64,000 bases of DNA from Epilithonimonas arachidiradicis (GTDB lineage Bacteria > Bacteroidota > Bacteroidia > Flavobacteriales > Weeksellaceae), in contig NZ_RAQH01000013.1 of the NCBI RefSeq assembly GCF_003610695.1, positions 24,780 through 88,779 on the forward strand, given 5' to 3'. Below the pieces are notes generated by a model. It ran no database searches. It had not been told where the DNA came from and worked only from the letters and a program-made list of their open reading frames with translations. How positions within the stretch are numbered: position 1 is the first letter of the stretch; the number at the start of each line of letters is the position of its first letter. Of the stretch, positions 51,965 to 61,683 are shown one piece after another. Both the position numbers and the translations under genes were made by a program.

Positions 51965-52852
51965 TTACAGATATTGCTTTTTTAAGTAAAAAACATAAAC
52001 TTTAAACTGAGTTATGTTGCTGATATATTTGAAGGCATTTAACATAATTTTGTTATCATAGCCACTGCAGCCTATCATACTATAAAAAAGACGGCTTTTC
52101 ATATCACTTGTTTTATTATATTTATATAAGTCCTGAAAAACTTTATAATGTGTCAACTTCAAAGATTTCTTTTCTAGAGGGCTGAATATTCCTCCTTCAT
52201 GTTTTTGATATACACCCAAGATGGATTTCATATAATAGCCTCTTCCATTTTTCAGCAAATGATAATTAAGATGTACATCTCTAGCAAACTCATATTTTTT
52301 CAAAACATTTAAATCAACTGCATCTTTCCTAAATACTAAGGTTAAAGTTTTTGTATACCATTCCGAAAAAAATCTATCTAATGTAATATCAAAACCTTTT
52401 TCTGAATTATCCGGAAATAACGATCCATCTTTTAAATCAATAATTTCTTTGCCAGTTGTAACATCCTTTGATTTAAAACCTCCTGCCACCAAAGTATAAT
52501 CAGGGTTTTCCTTTAAAAAATCTACTTGCTTTTGCAATTTTAAAGGATCTGTCCAATAGTCATCTCCCTCGCATAGGGCAATGAGCTGTCCTTTTGCTCT
52601 TGGAAAATTAAATTTAAAGTTAATACCTCTTACACCCTTAGAGTATTGATTTTCTGTCTGTAAAATTGGTTTTATAATAAGTGGATATTTTTGCTGGTAT
52701 TCTCGGATTATATCCTGTGTGCCATCTGTAGAAGCATCATCATGAATTAAAATCTCAAAATCAAAATTACATTGTTGCATCAAAAAACCATCCAAACATT
52801 GACGTATATATGGTGCATGATTATATGTAATACAAGAAATTGAAACCGTCAT
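51965..52852 (-). CDS. Glycosyltransferase family 2
   Basis: The 295-residue protein has TVSISCITYNHAPYIRQCLDGFLMQQCNFDFEILIHDDASTDGT and a diverged metal motif ALCEGDDYWTDPLKLQKQVDFLKENP. The latter part resembles enzymes that transfer galactofuranose or rhamnose. It overlaps the PPT 2 gene by one base. Confidence 0.9.
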   Translation of the reverse strand: MTVSISCITYNHAPYIRQCLDGFLMQQCNFDFEILIHDDASTDGTQDIIREYQQKYPLIIKPILQTENQYSKGVRGINFKFNFPRAKGQLIALCEGDDYWTDPLKLQKQVDFLKENPDYTLVAGGFKSKDVTTGKEIIDLKDGSLFPDNSEKGFDITLDRFFSEWYTKTLTLVFRKDAVDLNVLKKYEFARDVHLNYHLLKNGRGYYMKSILGVYQKHEGGIFSPLEKKSLKLTHYKVFQDLYKYNKTSDMKSRLFYSMIGCSGYDNKIMLNAFKYISNITQFKVYVFYLKKQYL

Positions 52853-53916
52853 TATTTTAAGATTACTTTTTTTATTTTTTCGAAAGCTTGTTGCGAATTA
52901 GCATCAAGTTCTTTATTAATGCCTATATATTTCTCTATCAGTGACTCTCTACTATCTTGAAGCAATTTTATTTTTTCATTTAAATCAGAAAGAAAATTTT
53001 CCTGATCTATTTTAACATTATATTCTAGCAAGTCTAATTCTTGCATTAGCCCTCTATGCTTCGGATGGTTTTCCAATGCAATAACAGGTGTATTGAAACC
53101 TATAGGTAATATTTGACCGTGACCTCTCATAGCAAGTACAAAATCTGCATATTTGTAGTAGCCAATCATTTTATCAGAATGGTCAAATGCAAACGTCCCA
53201 AAATCAAGAACTTCTGTATTTTCTATACCAGCGCTTATTTCTTGAGAAATAGAAACATCATCTAAGACATGTGGAGCAAAGATAACTTTATAATCATTTG
53301 ACAAATCTTTTGTTACTTGTCTCATTTCATCTATAAACTTTTGTACTTTTTCTTCTGATCCAAATCTATTAATTGGTTTATCATTTGCCAACTGTATGAT
53401 TACATATTTCTTTTCTTCTAGCCTTTCATACTCAGTATTCAGATCAATGTGAAATCCTGGATCAGGAAGTACCGATGCATCTATCCCTGTCTGGTTAAAA
53501 AGTCTGTTATAACTCCCGTCATTTCTAACAGAAAAAAATGCCGCTTTATCAAAAGTTTCTTTCAAGTGTACCTTCCCTTTTTCTGGAATGCCTCCTTCTT
53601 CTTCCCAATAATTGTAACCTACACCATATACGATGAAAGGAATTTTGATTTGACTTATCAGTTCTTTATTAATAAGCCAAAACCATCCATTTGGCCAGTG
53701 GCTACCATGGATAATTCCTCCGCCTCCGATTACAAGAAGATCATACTTTTTATTAACAACTTCATTGATATAATACTCGTCAAAGTTTCTACCCTGAAGA
53801 TTTGTATTACCAATATAGTCAATGTTCAAATAGTTTCTTAGTAGATTTTTGACTCCGATACCCAATGCATAATCTCCAATATTATAATTAAGACAATATG
53901 TATGTAAAACTCTCAT
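52852..53916 (-). CDS. Polysaccharide pyruvyl transferase 2
   Basis: The 354-residue protein starts MRVLHTYCLNYNIGDYALGIGVKNLL and has LLVIGGGGIIHGSHWPNGWFWLINKEL, SVRNDGSYNRLF and a C-terminal YADFVLAMRGHGQILPIGFNTPVIALENHPKHRG. It is clearly different from PPT 1, so two pyruvate ketals or related modifications may be made. Confidence 0.9.
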   Translation of the reverse strand: MRVLHTYCLNYNIGDYALGIGVKNLLRNYLNIDYIGNTNLQGRNFDEYYINEVVNKKYDLLVIGGGGIIHGSHWPNGWFWLINKELISQIKIPFIVYGVGYNYWEEEGGIPEKGKVHLKETFDKAAFFSVRNDGSYNRLFNQTGIDASVLPDPGFHIDLNTEYERLEEKKYVIIQLANDKPINRFGSEEKVQKFIDEMRQVTKDLSNDYKVIFAPHVLDDVSISQEISAGIENTEVLDFGTFAFDHSDKMIGYYKYADFVLAMRGHGQILPIGFNTPVIALENHPKHRGLMQELDLLEYNVKIDQENFLSDLNEKIKLLQDSRESLIEKYIGINKELDANSQQAFEKIKKVILK

Positions 53917-53948
53917 TATTATTTTTATATATTTTTATTATTTTGTAA

Positions 53949-55223
53949 TTATAGAAGCGCCTCAATATTATCTGGAGCAAATACAGGAATCTTTAAGTGA
54001 TTATAAACTTCCAATCTTTCTTTATATGAATCATCTATAAATATTGCATTTTTATGATTTATATATTCATATTTGAAATCGTTATTGGTCAAATGAATTA
54101 CTTTATCGAATACCTTACTCAAACGATACTTCTCTAAACTTTCATCAATATTTAGTGCATGTTTTGTTATTAGATAGACTTTTTTCCCTGCATTAATACA
54201 TTTAAATATAAATGATAGTAACTCTGTATTAACCTGATCTCTGATAATCAAACAATCATCAAAATCAACATACACGTTGTTGTAGTCTATTTTTATTTTA
54301 TACTTATTATCTAATGCTCTGTCAAGTTCTATATCGTAATCATTAGTAAATAATTCTACATCATAATCAAAAGCATCAAACAAACTTAAAAGTGCAAAAT
54401 TAACTCCTATATTTCTGTATAAACTTGATGAGCCTCCAAATCTTGCAGCTATTTCAAGCAGCGTAGGTTCACCATTATTGTTCAGCTTTAATTGAACAAA
54501 CCAAGCTCCTCTGAATTTGATTTTAGAATTAATTGTATTTACTATTCTTTTGATTTCTTCTTTTCTTTCTGAAAAGATAGTTGTATTGACACTGATTCCG
54601 TTCGATATTCTTTTTCTCAAACGTGGCCCATAAAATCGTAAGCTCCCAAACCTATCTGTGAAACAATCTACTGTCAATTCTTCATTTGGCAGATACTCTA
54701 AAATCATTGAGTTAGGATGTGTCAGCAGTTGTATATCAATTTCTTCTTGGGAATTAACTTTTGCAACACCTCGTGAGCCATAACCAACGTCAGGTTTCAT
54801 AAACAATGGAAAGTCCTGATCTTTCACATCATTTTTATTGTAAACCTTTGGACAATTAACAACATCTTTTAGAAAGCTATATGTTTTCTTCTTTGACAAA
54901 CAAATTTGATTAGTCTCATCTGATGAACCAATGATTTTGCAATTGATTTGATCTTTAATCTCTGATAACTTAGCTATCACAGAATCCATTGCTGGGTAAA
55001 TTGCATCTATTTTGTAGTCCTCAATTATTTTATTAATAGATGAAACAAAATCCTTATTATTAAAAAAAGGAACATCATCGATATAATTTTCAAAGATGAA
55101 ACGACCATGATCCTCTACACTATTTGCACCAAATAATTTAAAATGCCTCGAATATTTTAATGATCGGTGTATTTCTAATGCAATTTCAGAACCGCAAGGG
55201 AACACCAGAATATTTAATTCCAT
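53949..55223 (-). CDS. ATP-grasp ligase fused to a HAD-like domain
   Basis: The first ~310 residues are an ATP-grasp fold: N-terminal ILVFPCGSEIALEIHRSL, VYNKNDVKDQDFPLFMKPDVGYGSRGVAKV (ATP loop) and GEPTLLEIAARFGGSSSLY (metal site). The last ~100 residues are a HAD-like domain: VYVDFDDCLIIRDQV (Asp-x-Asp), VYLITKHALNI and NAIFIDDSYKERLEVYN. Carboxylate-amine ligases of this kind add amino acids or other acids to sugars. It sits between PPT 2 and the aminotransferase, five bases from the latter. Confidence 0.85.
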   Translation of the reverse strand: MELNILVFPCGSEIALEIHRSLKYSRHFKLFGANSVEDHGRFIFENYIDDVPFFNNKDFVSSINKIIEDYKIDAIYPAMDSVIAKLSEIKDQINCKIIGSSDETNQICLSKKKTYSFLKDVVNCPKVYNKNDVKDQDFPLFMKPDVGYGSRGVAKVNSQEEIDIQLLTHPNSMILEYLPNEELTVDCFTDRFGSLRFYGPRLRKRISNGISVNTTIFSERKEEIKRIVNTINSKIKFRGAWFVQLKLNNNGEPTLLEIAARFGGSSSLYRNIGVNFALLSLFDAFDYDVELFTNDYDIELDRALDNKYKIKIDYNNVYVDFDDCLIIRDQVNTELLSFIFKCINAGKKVYLITKHALNIDESLEKYRLSKVFDKVIHLTNNDFKYEYINHKNAIFIDDSYKERLEVYNHLKIPVFAPDNIEALL

Positions 55224-55227
55224 TCTA

Positions 55228-56310
55228 CTACTGGTTATATACTTTAATTATTAAATTACAAATCATTTTTACATCTTCTAAAGTAAGATCATAATACAAA
55301 GGAAGACATAGTATTCTTTTTGAGATACCGTCTGTTATAGCAAATGATTGCGATTCTAAATACGGTAATGATGATGCTAAACTTGGATAAAAATAACGTC
55401 TTGTCTGAATTTGGTTTTCATTTAAAATCTGAACAATTTTTAATAAAACATCTTCAGATGGAAATAATACAGGATAATAGGCGTAGTTATTTTTAGATGA
55501 AACATGCCAAACAGGTTTTTGCAGTTCTATATCTTTGAGTAATTCATCATAATATTCGCAAATCTCTTGTCTTTTTTTAGAAATACTTTTGATATGATTG
55601 AGATTAACTAAGCCCATTGCTGCATGATATTCTGAGTTTTTCCCATTTAATCCTAATTCTGCGAAACTATCAAAACCTGAAATTCCAAAATTTCTTATAT
55701 AATTTAATTTTTTGAATAGATTTTCGTCATTGCTAATAACCATCCCCCCCTCAACACTGTGATACAATTTGGTAGCATGTAGAGAACAAGTAGATATATC
55801 TCCATATTCAAATATGGATTTTCCGTTCACTACTACACCAAAAGCATGAGCCGCATCATAAATTACTTTTAAATTATGCTTTTTTGCTATCTTATCTATT
55901 GCTTCCACATCACAAGGATTCCCATAAACATGTGTTGCAAGAATTGCTGTTGTTTCCTGAGTAATAGCTGCTTCTATTTTAGTTGCATCAATATTCAAAG
56001 ATTGTTGATCGATATCTACAAATACCGGAGTGCATCCTTCCCATACGATAGATGATATAGTTGCTACAAAGGAAAAAGGCGTCGTAATGATCTCTCCTTT
56101 TAAATCTAAAGCTTTGATTGCCATCTGTAACGCTACCGTTCCATTAGTTACAAATAGAAGATTTTCAACTTCAAGATAATCTTTAAGTTGATGTTCTAAC
56201 TTCTTGGACAATGGCCCCATATTGGTAAGCCACTCATTATCCCAGATTTGTTCCAGATATTCTTTATATTCTGAGATTGGAGGAAGAAAAGGTTTTGTAA
56301 CTAATATCAT
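55228..56310 (-). CDS. DegT/DnrJ/EryC1 sugar aminotransferase, VioA/FdtB-like
   Basis: The 360-residue PLP enzyme has VTNGTVALQMAIKAL, an ATHVYGNPCDVEAI block, VIYDAAHAFGV and the PLP lysine in STCSLHATKLYHSVEGG. The opening VTKPFLPPISEYKEYLEQIWDNEWLTNMGPL and the SLHATK site resemble VioA (dTDP-4-amino-4,6-dideoxyglucose) and FdtB-type transaminases. It makes an amino sugar for the polysaccharide. Its start overlaps the flippase stop by four bases. Confidence 0.9.
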   Translation of the reverse strand: MILVTKPFLPPISEYKEYLEQIWDNEWLTNMGPLSKKLEHQLKDYLEVENLLFVTNGTVALQMAIKALDLKGEIITTPFSFVATISSIVWEGCTPVFVDIDQQSLNIDATKIEAAITQETTAILATHVYGNPCDVEAIDKIAKKHNLKVIYDAAHAFGVVVNGKSIFEYGDISTCSLHATKLYHSVEGGMVISNDENLFKKLNYIRNFGISGFDSFAELGLNGKNSEYHAAMGLVNLNHIKSISKKRQEICEYYDELLKDIELQKPVWHVSSKNNYAYYPVLFPSEDVLLKIVQILNENQIQTRRYFYPSLASSLPYLESQSFAITDGISKRILCLPLYYDLTLEDVKMICNLIIKVYNQ

Positions 56311-57740
56311 TTTTTTATCAATTCTTTGATATAATCAATTTCTTTAAATTTAAATAGCAGAACTAATGCTAAGTACAAAATTATATAAATAAAAACTATA
56401 AGTATTATTCTAACCCAATCTAAAAAATTAGTCAAAAAGTATTGATCTAATCCAAAAGTAACGGCACCAATAATTGCAACCAATAGAATAGTAGGAAACA
56501 AATCCAAAATCTGCTGTACACTATTATAGTTTAAAAACTTACCTGTGTAATGGGTATTAATAAAAAAAGCTATAGTAGAAGTAACACACTGCCCCCATAA
56601 TAATCCATAAATACCAAAGCGTAAAGAAACCGATATGGTTAAAACAAAAACCAGCTTTTTAATCACCTCTAATCTTAAAAACAAATCCGATCTTCCTTTA
56701 ACCTTAAGAATGTTGAGATTATATGCATGAATAGGGTACAAGAGCCCTGCAAATGATAAAATCTGAAAATAAGGTACTATAGGAAGCCATTTATCTGTTA
56801 ATAAAAATCTTATCAAGGGTTCAGCAGAAACTACCATCATTGCAAGTACTGGTGCAATAATAAAAATCACTACTTTCATTAGTTTTTTATAAACCTGCTT
56901 TAACCTGACATTATCGTGGCTAATCTTGGCAAATAATGGAAAACTTACTTTGTTGAGTGCATTAGATAAATTAGTTACTGGTAACTGTTTCAAAGAGTCT
57001 GCCCTACTGTAAAAACCTAATTGCTGAATACTATAAAACTTACCTATAACTATTGTATAAACATTTCGAAAAGTAATATCCAAAAGTCCGGAAAGTGTCA
57101 TTTTATAGCCATACTTGAAATGGTACCTAAATTTTTTTTTATCAAAAATAAATTTAGGTTTCCAATCACTATAAACCCAATGTTGTGTAGTAAAAATAAA
57201 AGTTTGAATAAGTGCTGAATATACAAGACTCCAGACTCCAAACCCAGAATATGCAAAACCTATCCCAGATATACCTCCAATAATCAAAGAAGGCAACTGA
57301 ATTTTAAAAGCTGTCTTAAAATTAAGCTCTTTTATGAAATGTGTTTTCTGTACTACTACAAAAGCATTAATTATGATAACTAATGAATAAACCCTAATAA
57401 TAGGAGTTAGTATCAATAATTTATAAAATTTAGAAATGAAAGGCGCAATAAAAAATATAGTCCCATATAAAACTAATGAGACTGCTATATTAAACCAAAA
57501 AACTGTTGATAAATCCATCTCATCAGCATCCTTGGTTCTGATAAGACTACTTGCCATTCCACCATCTATCAAAGTTGAGGCAATTCCAATTACAACACCA
57601 AACAATGCAATCGTTCCGAAGTCTTTTGGCACTAATAATCTTGCTAGAATTATACTAATTGTAAAACTAATCAGCTGTGTTCCAAATTGATCTGCAAAAG
57701 TCCATACCATCCCAGACAAAGCTTGCTTTCTAAGTGACAT
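56307..57740 (-). CDS. wzx: Wzx-like lipopolysaccharide flippase
   Basis: The 477-residue protein has 12-14 membrane segments and begins LRKQALSGMVWTFADQFGTQLISFTISIILARLLVPKDFGTIALF, typical of the PST/WzxC family. It should move the lipid-linked repeat unit across the inner membrane. It starts six bases after the Wzc gene stop. Confidence 0.93.
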   Translation of the reverse strand: MSLRKQALSGMVWTFADQFGTQLISFTISIILARLLVPKDFGTIALFGVVIGIASTLIDGGMASSLIRTKDADEMDLSTVFWFNIAVSLVLYGTIFFIAPFISKFYKLLILTPIIRVYSLVIIINAFVVVQKTHFIKELNFKTAFKIQLPSLIIGGISGIGFAYSGFGVWSLVYSALIQTFIFTTQHWVYSDWKPKFIFDKKKFRYHFKYGYKMTLSGLLDITFRNVYTIVIGKFYSIQQLGFYSRADSLKQLPVTNLSNALNKVSFPLFAKISHDNVRLKQVYKKLMKVVIFIIAPVLAMMVVSAEPLIRFLLTDKWLPIVPYFQILSFAGLLYPIHAYNLNILKVKGRSDLFLRLEVIKKLVFVLTISVSLRFGIYGLLWGQCVTSTIAFFINTHYTGKFLNYNSVQQILDLFPTILLVAIIGAVTFGLDQYFLTNFLDWVRIILIVFIYIILYLALVLLFKFKEIDYIKELIKK

Positions 57741-57746
57741 TATATA

Positions 57747-60071
57747 CTAGTTTCTCTTAAAAAATCTACTAAAATATCCCCTCTCTTTTACATCACTATA
57801 ATAGCCATAGCCATATTTGTACTCATATCTAGCGTATTCGGGTTTAACATTATTAAGAATAAAAACCAAATTATTGATATCATTATCTTTTCTAAATTGA
57901 TCAGCAAATATTAGCATTTCATTCTCCGTAAAATCAGATTTTACAGTATAAAGTAGTAAGTCTGATACGTCTACCAAATGAAGAGAGTCGCTTACAAGCA
58001 TTACTGGCGCAGAATCTAAAATGATATAATCATATTTTTCTTTAAGATTTGCAATCAAATCATCAAACTTTTGCATATCAAGCAGATCATTTGGATTAGG
58101 CGCCTTGGTTCCACTGAATAAAATATCCAGATTATCATTCAGTTGAGAATTGACTATATAATTATCAATAATACCAGATTCTGAAACCAAGAAATCTGTT
58201 AGCCCTCTACCATTATATTTAACATACTTGTGTAATTGTGGATTTCTGATATCCGCTCCTATTAACAAAACTCTTGCTCCGCCAGCAAGACTCAATGCTG
58301 TATTAATTGAAATGGTAGTTTTACCTTCTCCCTTAACCGAAGAAGAAATAAGTATTACGCCTCCTTTAAAAATTTGTTTTGATCTAAGGATAAATTTAAT
58401 ATTAGAGGTTAGGATCCTGAATGACTCTGCAAAAATTGTAAAATCGTTGTTCTGAATCATTGGTCTATCGCCTTTGTTATAAGGGATTTCGGCTATTATA
58501 GGGACATCCGGGATAACAGATTGTATATCCTCTTTTGTTCTAATCTTAGAATCAAGCACCTTAATTATAAAAATAATCAGTAATGGCAGTAGTAGCCCAA
58601 AAGCAATTGCAGCGATTCTTATCTGCTTGTAATTAGGTTGTACAATTCCTGTTGTATATGCAGGATTAACCACTTTTGCTTTAGGCGTTGTAACAGCCAA
58701 AGTGATAGCGTTCTCTTCTCTTTTTTGCAAAAGATAGAGATATATTGACTCTTTAAGATTACGCTGACGTTCAATATTACGAAAGACTTTTTCCTGCGTA
58801 GGATACTTGTTAATTGTAGACTTGTCCTGACCTATCTCCTGATTGGTCTGACCTATCTTTTTTTGTAGCTGCGCTCTTGTCTCCTGCAAATTACTTCTAA
58901 CCGAGAATAATAAGTCATTCAACTGCTTATCATAGCTTTTGATCGTTGGGTTGATGTCTGTCGCCTGCTTTAAGGTTCTCTTTTTGGTCAGAAGCAAATC
59001 ATTATACTGTGACAGAAGATTTTCAGTAGTTGTATTAAGACCAAGTCCTGTAGGAAACAATTGTTCTTTACCCGAAACAGCTTTCTCATACAAAGCATTG
59101 ATCAATTCTAATTGAGCAGACTCGTTAAAAATAGATTCTACATTACCCGTCAATCTTGTAACAGCTACATTAGCCTGAATGTCCAGATCTGTGAGCTGAT
59201 TAGCTTTTTTAAAATTTTCCTTATCTTTTTCTACTTCGCCCAGATCCTTTGTTATCAAGTCTAGTCTGTCGTTGATAAAATTTTGGGTATTCTGAGCTTC
59301 TGCATTCTTATCATTAACACCATCTACATTGTATTGCTTTGTGATTTCATTAAGAATATCTTCTGATTTTTTAGGCGTAAATCCTGTTAAACTAAGATCC
59401 ATCAAAAGCCCTCCAGGTAACTTTGTTATTACCCCATTTTCCAATTGTTTAACCACATTATTCAAACTATTAAAAACAAGAAAATTCTTATATGGTTTAA
59501 ACCCTCCTAAGTTCCTTTCAATTTTAATGACACCCCAAGGCAGCTCGATATTCTCGCCATACCTATAAACACCTGTCCCTTTTAAAGGTCCTTCTGATAA
59601 TCTATAAGAATTCTGATCAACTGGTTCTATATAATAGGTAGCTCCTAAGAAGTCTTTTTTGGATGATAATATAGATCCTTTGTATGGAGCCAAGTTATAC
59701 AACTCTATTTCTCTAATTTTTCCTTTAGCAAAAAAAGAAACATCCAGATTAAGATTTTTAACAACTTTTTGAAGGATTGGTTTTGATGTGATTACAGCTG
59801 CTTCCCCTATCAATTCACTATCATCACTAACCCCCATTCCCAAACTTCTCAAATCATTAAGAGCATTTTTGCTTGGATTTGCCTGTTGAAATAAAAGTGT
59901 GGTTTTAGAAGAATACTGTGGTTGGGTATATTTTAAATAAAAATATGACGCAATATAAAACAGAATTACACTCAGTATTATCCAAGGCCAATACTTCAAA
60001 AATTTAAATAACTCTTTTTTGAAATTAATTTTTTTGGAATGAGAACTCAAGTTAGAATCTAGTAACTCCAT
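57747..60071 (-). CDS. wzc: Polysaccharide biosynthesis tyrosine autokinase (Wzc)
   Basis: The 774-residue protein has a Wzz-like N-terminus with TM1 (WPWIILSVILFYIASYFYL), a long coiled periplasmic part (~270-420), TM2 (IAFGLLLPLLIIFIIKVL) and a cytoplasmic kinase: Walker A SSVKGEGKTTISINTALSLA, VLLIGADIRNP, YIILDSAPV. The C-terminal Tyr cluster (YARYEYKYGYGYYSD) is the autophosphorylated tail. It controls chain length and export with Wza. Confidence 0.96.
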   Translation of the reverse strand: MELLDSNLSSHSKKINFKKELFKFLKYWPWIILSVILFYIASYFYLKYTQPQYSSKTTLLFQQANPSKNALNDLRSLGMGVSDDSELIGEAAVITSKPILQKVVKNLNLDVSFFAKGKIREIELYNLAPYKGSILSSKKDFLGATYYIEPVDQNSYRLSEGPLKGTGVYRYGENIELPWGVIKIERNLGGFKPYKNFLVFNSLNNVVKQLENGVITKLPGGLLMDLSLTGFTPKKSEDILNEITKQYNVDGVNDKNAEAQNTQNFINDRLDLITKDLGEVEKDKENFKKANQLTDLDIQANVAVTRLTGNVESIFNESAQLELINALYEKAVSGKEQLFPTGLGLNTTTENLLSQYNDLLLTKKRTLKQATDINPTIKSYDKQLNDLLFSVRSNLQETRAQLQKKIGQTNQEIGQDKSTINKYPTQEKVFRNIERQRNLKESIYLYLLQKREENAITLAVTTPKAKVVNPAYTTGIVQPNYKQIRIAAIAFGLLLPLLIIFIIKVLDSKIRTKEDIQSVIPDVPIIAEIPYNKGDRPMIQNNDFTIFAESFRILTSNIKFILRSKQIFKGGVILISSSVKGEGKTTISINTALSLAGGARVLLIGADIRNPQLHKYVKYNGRGLTDFLVSESGIIDNYIVNSQLNDNLDILFSGTKAPNPNDLLDMQKFDDLIANLKEKYDYIILDSAPVMLVSDSLHLVDVSDLLLYTVKSDFTENEMLIFADQFRKDNDINNLVFILNNVKPEYARYEYKYGYGYYSDVKERGYFSRFFKRN

Positions 60072-60075
60072 CTGA

Positions 60076-60855
60076 TCAACGTGTAAATCTTATTAATAAT
60101 GCGGTTGCACTAATAGCAACGGTCATTAACTGCCAAAACAAAGCTTTATTAGGGTTGGTGCTGTTAGCAGCAATTTGTTTGTTTGTATCAGGCTCAACAT
60201 ACAGAATGTCGTTCTGCTGCAAATAATAATAAGGCGAATTAACAATACTTGATTCTGAAAAATCCAAAGTTATTACAGAATCTTTTTTAGTTTCATCAGA
60301 GTATCTTAGTAACTTGACACGTGTTCTGTCTCCTGCATCTGTCATATCACCTGCAAGGGCTATTGCTTGGAAAAGATTTATACGTTCCGTAGCTGCTGTT
60401 TTCACTCCTGGGCTTCTAACTTCTCCTAAAACAGATATATTGAGATTAACCAATCTTATATCTATCATCGGATCTGTAAGAAAAGGCTTTAATCTCTCTT
60501 GCAAATCTTCATTTAATTGCTGCTTGGTCATCCCTTTACAAAACACCTTACCTAAAACTGGAAAATTGATATATCCTCCCGTAGAAACTGTATATTGACT
60601 TGGTTTGATGGCAGAATTAGAGTCTGGTATATTTGTTGAATTAATAGAAGAAAGATTAAATGGGCGAACTGCATTTTCGTCAAAAGCCGACACCAGAATT
60701 TCCAAAACATCGCCTTCTTTTATTTTTAATCCAAGGTATCTTGCTTCAGTAACTTCTCTTTCAAAGTTATGATTGCTCATATAGATCATATTCTTTTTAG
60801 GCTTACAAGATGCTACCAAAAAAAACATGAGAAAAAGGTATATAAGGTTTTTCAT
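60076..60855 (-). CDS. wza: Polysaccharide export outer-membrane lipoprotein (Wza)
   Basis: The 259-residue protein has a lipoprotein signal (LVASCKPKKN), a Poly_export domain (LGLKIKEGDVLEILVSAFDENAVRPFNLSS; YTVSTGGYINFPVLGKVFCKGMTKQQL) and an SLBB part (VSVLGEVRSPG-type block; INLFQAIALAGDMTDAGDRTRVKLLR). It forms the outer-membrane channel. It is the first gene of the locus and has no Bacteroidota-type UpxY regulator in front. Confidence 0.95.
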   Translation of the reverse strand: MKNLIYLFLMFFLVASCKPKKNMIYMSNHNFEREVTEARYLGLKIKEGDVLEILVSAFDENAVRPFNLSSINSTNIPDSNSAIKPSQYTVSTGGYINFPVLGKVFCKGMTKQQLNEDLQERLKPFLTDPMIDIRLVNLNISVLGEVRSPGVKTAATERINLFQAIALAGDMTDAGDRTRVKLLRYSDETKKDSVITLDFSESSIVNSPYYYLQQNDILYVEPDTNKQIAANSTNPNKALFWQLMTVAISATALLIRFTR

Positions 60856-60864
60856 TATGCTGAT

Positions 60865-60904
60865 CTACAAAAACAATAATTAATAGTTTTGTAGTATAAA
60901 AGTA
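60865..60904 (-). promoter_or_regulatory. Candidate promoter and leader hairpin of the polysaccharide locus
   Basis: On the minus strand TACTTTTA (60904-60897), one base off the TAnnTTTG consensus, is followed by an inverted repeat with arms CTACAAAA and TTTTGTAG (60865-60894). The wza ATG is ten bases after the repeat. If transcription starts about four bases after the box, the leader begins with this hairpin. No JUMPstart motif is visible. Confidence 0.4.
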
Positions 60905-60913
60905 GTAATATCG

Positions 60914-61570
60914 TTAATTTGTTTCTCCTAAATAATAACTAACGCCAATTCCTAAGAATCTATTGTATGAAGTATTCTGAGTGTAATCAGGATATATTTT
61001 TGCAAAACCTCTATCAAATCTGATAAAAGCTTCCAGCTTATCGCTAACCTTTGCTCCAACTTTTACAGAAAGGCCATAACTAAATTTGTTTATTTTTTGG
61101 CCAAGACCAAATTTTGCAGGGTTATAACCCGACATTTCAGCTTCTTTAACCGCATTTCCTTCATCAGTTTTTTCACTAACCAAAAATTCCAACTTAGGCC
61201 CCGCCATAAAATAAATATCTCCTTTATAACCATGGTTTTTCAAGTAGTACTTAATATACAACGGCACAGCAACATAAACATTACTATATTTTTGATAATC
61301 CACTTTATCCTCGTTCCAATCTCCTTTTTCACCTATTGTATATACTTCCAATTGCGGTGTAAAATAAAGCCATGCAGAATCATAAATATCATTCGGCACT
61401 AAGGAAAAATCTGCAAAAACACCAACATTACCACCAAAGTCGCCTTTCGACACCCCATGAATACCTGCAATAGAACCCTTGTGGAAACTCCCTGTAACTC
61501 CATATTTTATAGATTGTGCATTTGCAAATCCAAATAATACCAAAGCATATATGATAACTAATTTTTTCAT
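60914..61570 (-). CDS. PorT-family outer-membrane beta-barrel protein
   Basis: The 218-residue protein has a signal peptide (MKKLVIIYALVLFGFANAQ) and a strand pattern of PorT/OmpA-like barrels: IKYGVTGSFHKGSIAGIHGVSKGDFGGNVGVFADFSLV and a C-terminal NRFLGIGVSYYLGE. It is 58 bases in front of wza; whether it belongs to the locus is not clear. Confidence 0.85.
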   Translation of the reverse strand: MKKLVIIYALVLFGFANAQSIKYGVTGSFHKGSIAGIHGVSKGDFGGNVGVFADFSLVPNDIYDSAWLYFTPQLEVYTIGEKGDWNEDKVDYQKYSNVYVAVPLYIKYYLKNHGYKGDIYFMAGPKLEFLVSEKTDEGNAVKEAEMSGYNPAKFGLGQKINKFSYGLSVKVGAKVSDKLEAFIRFDRGFAKIYPDYTQNTSYNRFLGIGVSYYLGETN

Positions 61571-61683
61571 GAATCTTGTTTGAACAAATTTGGGACGAAA
61601 TTAAGAATTTTTTATTTATTTTTAAGAAATATTTCACTTTGTTGAAATAATTCAATATTAATTTAAGTTAATCTTTGATTATA

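Noticed and set aside
42102..60855. Upx-type capsule control with invertible promoter
   Set aside because: No UpxY/UpxZ gene or flanking invertible repeats were found before wza.
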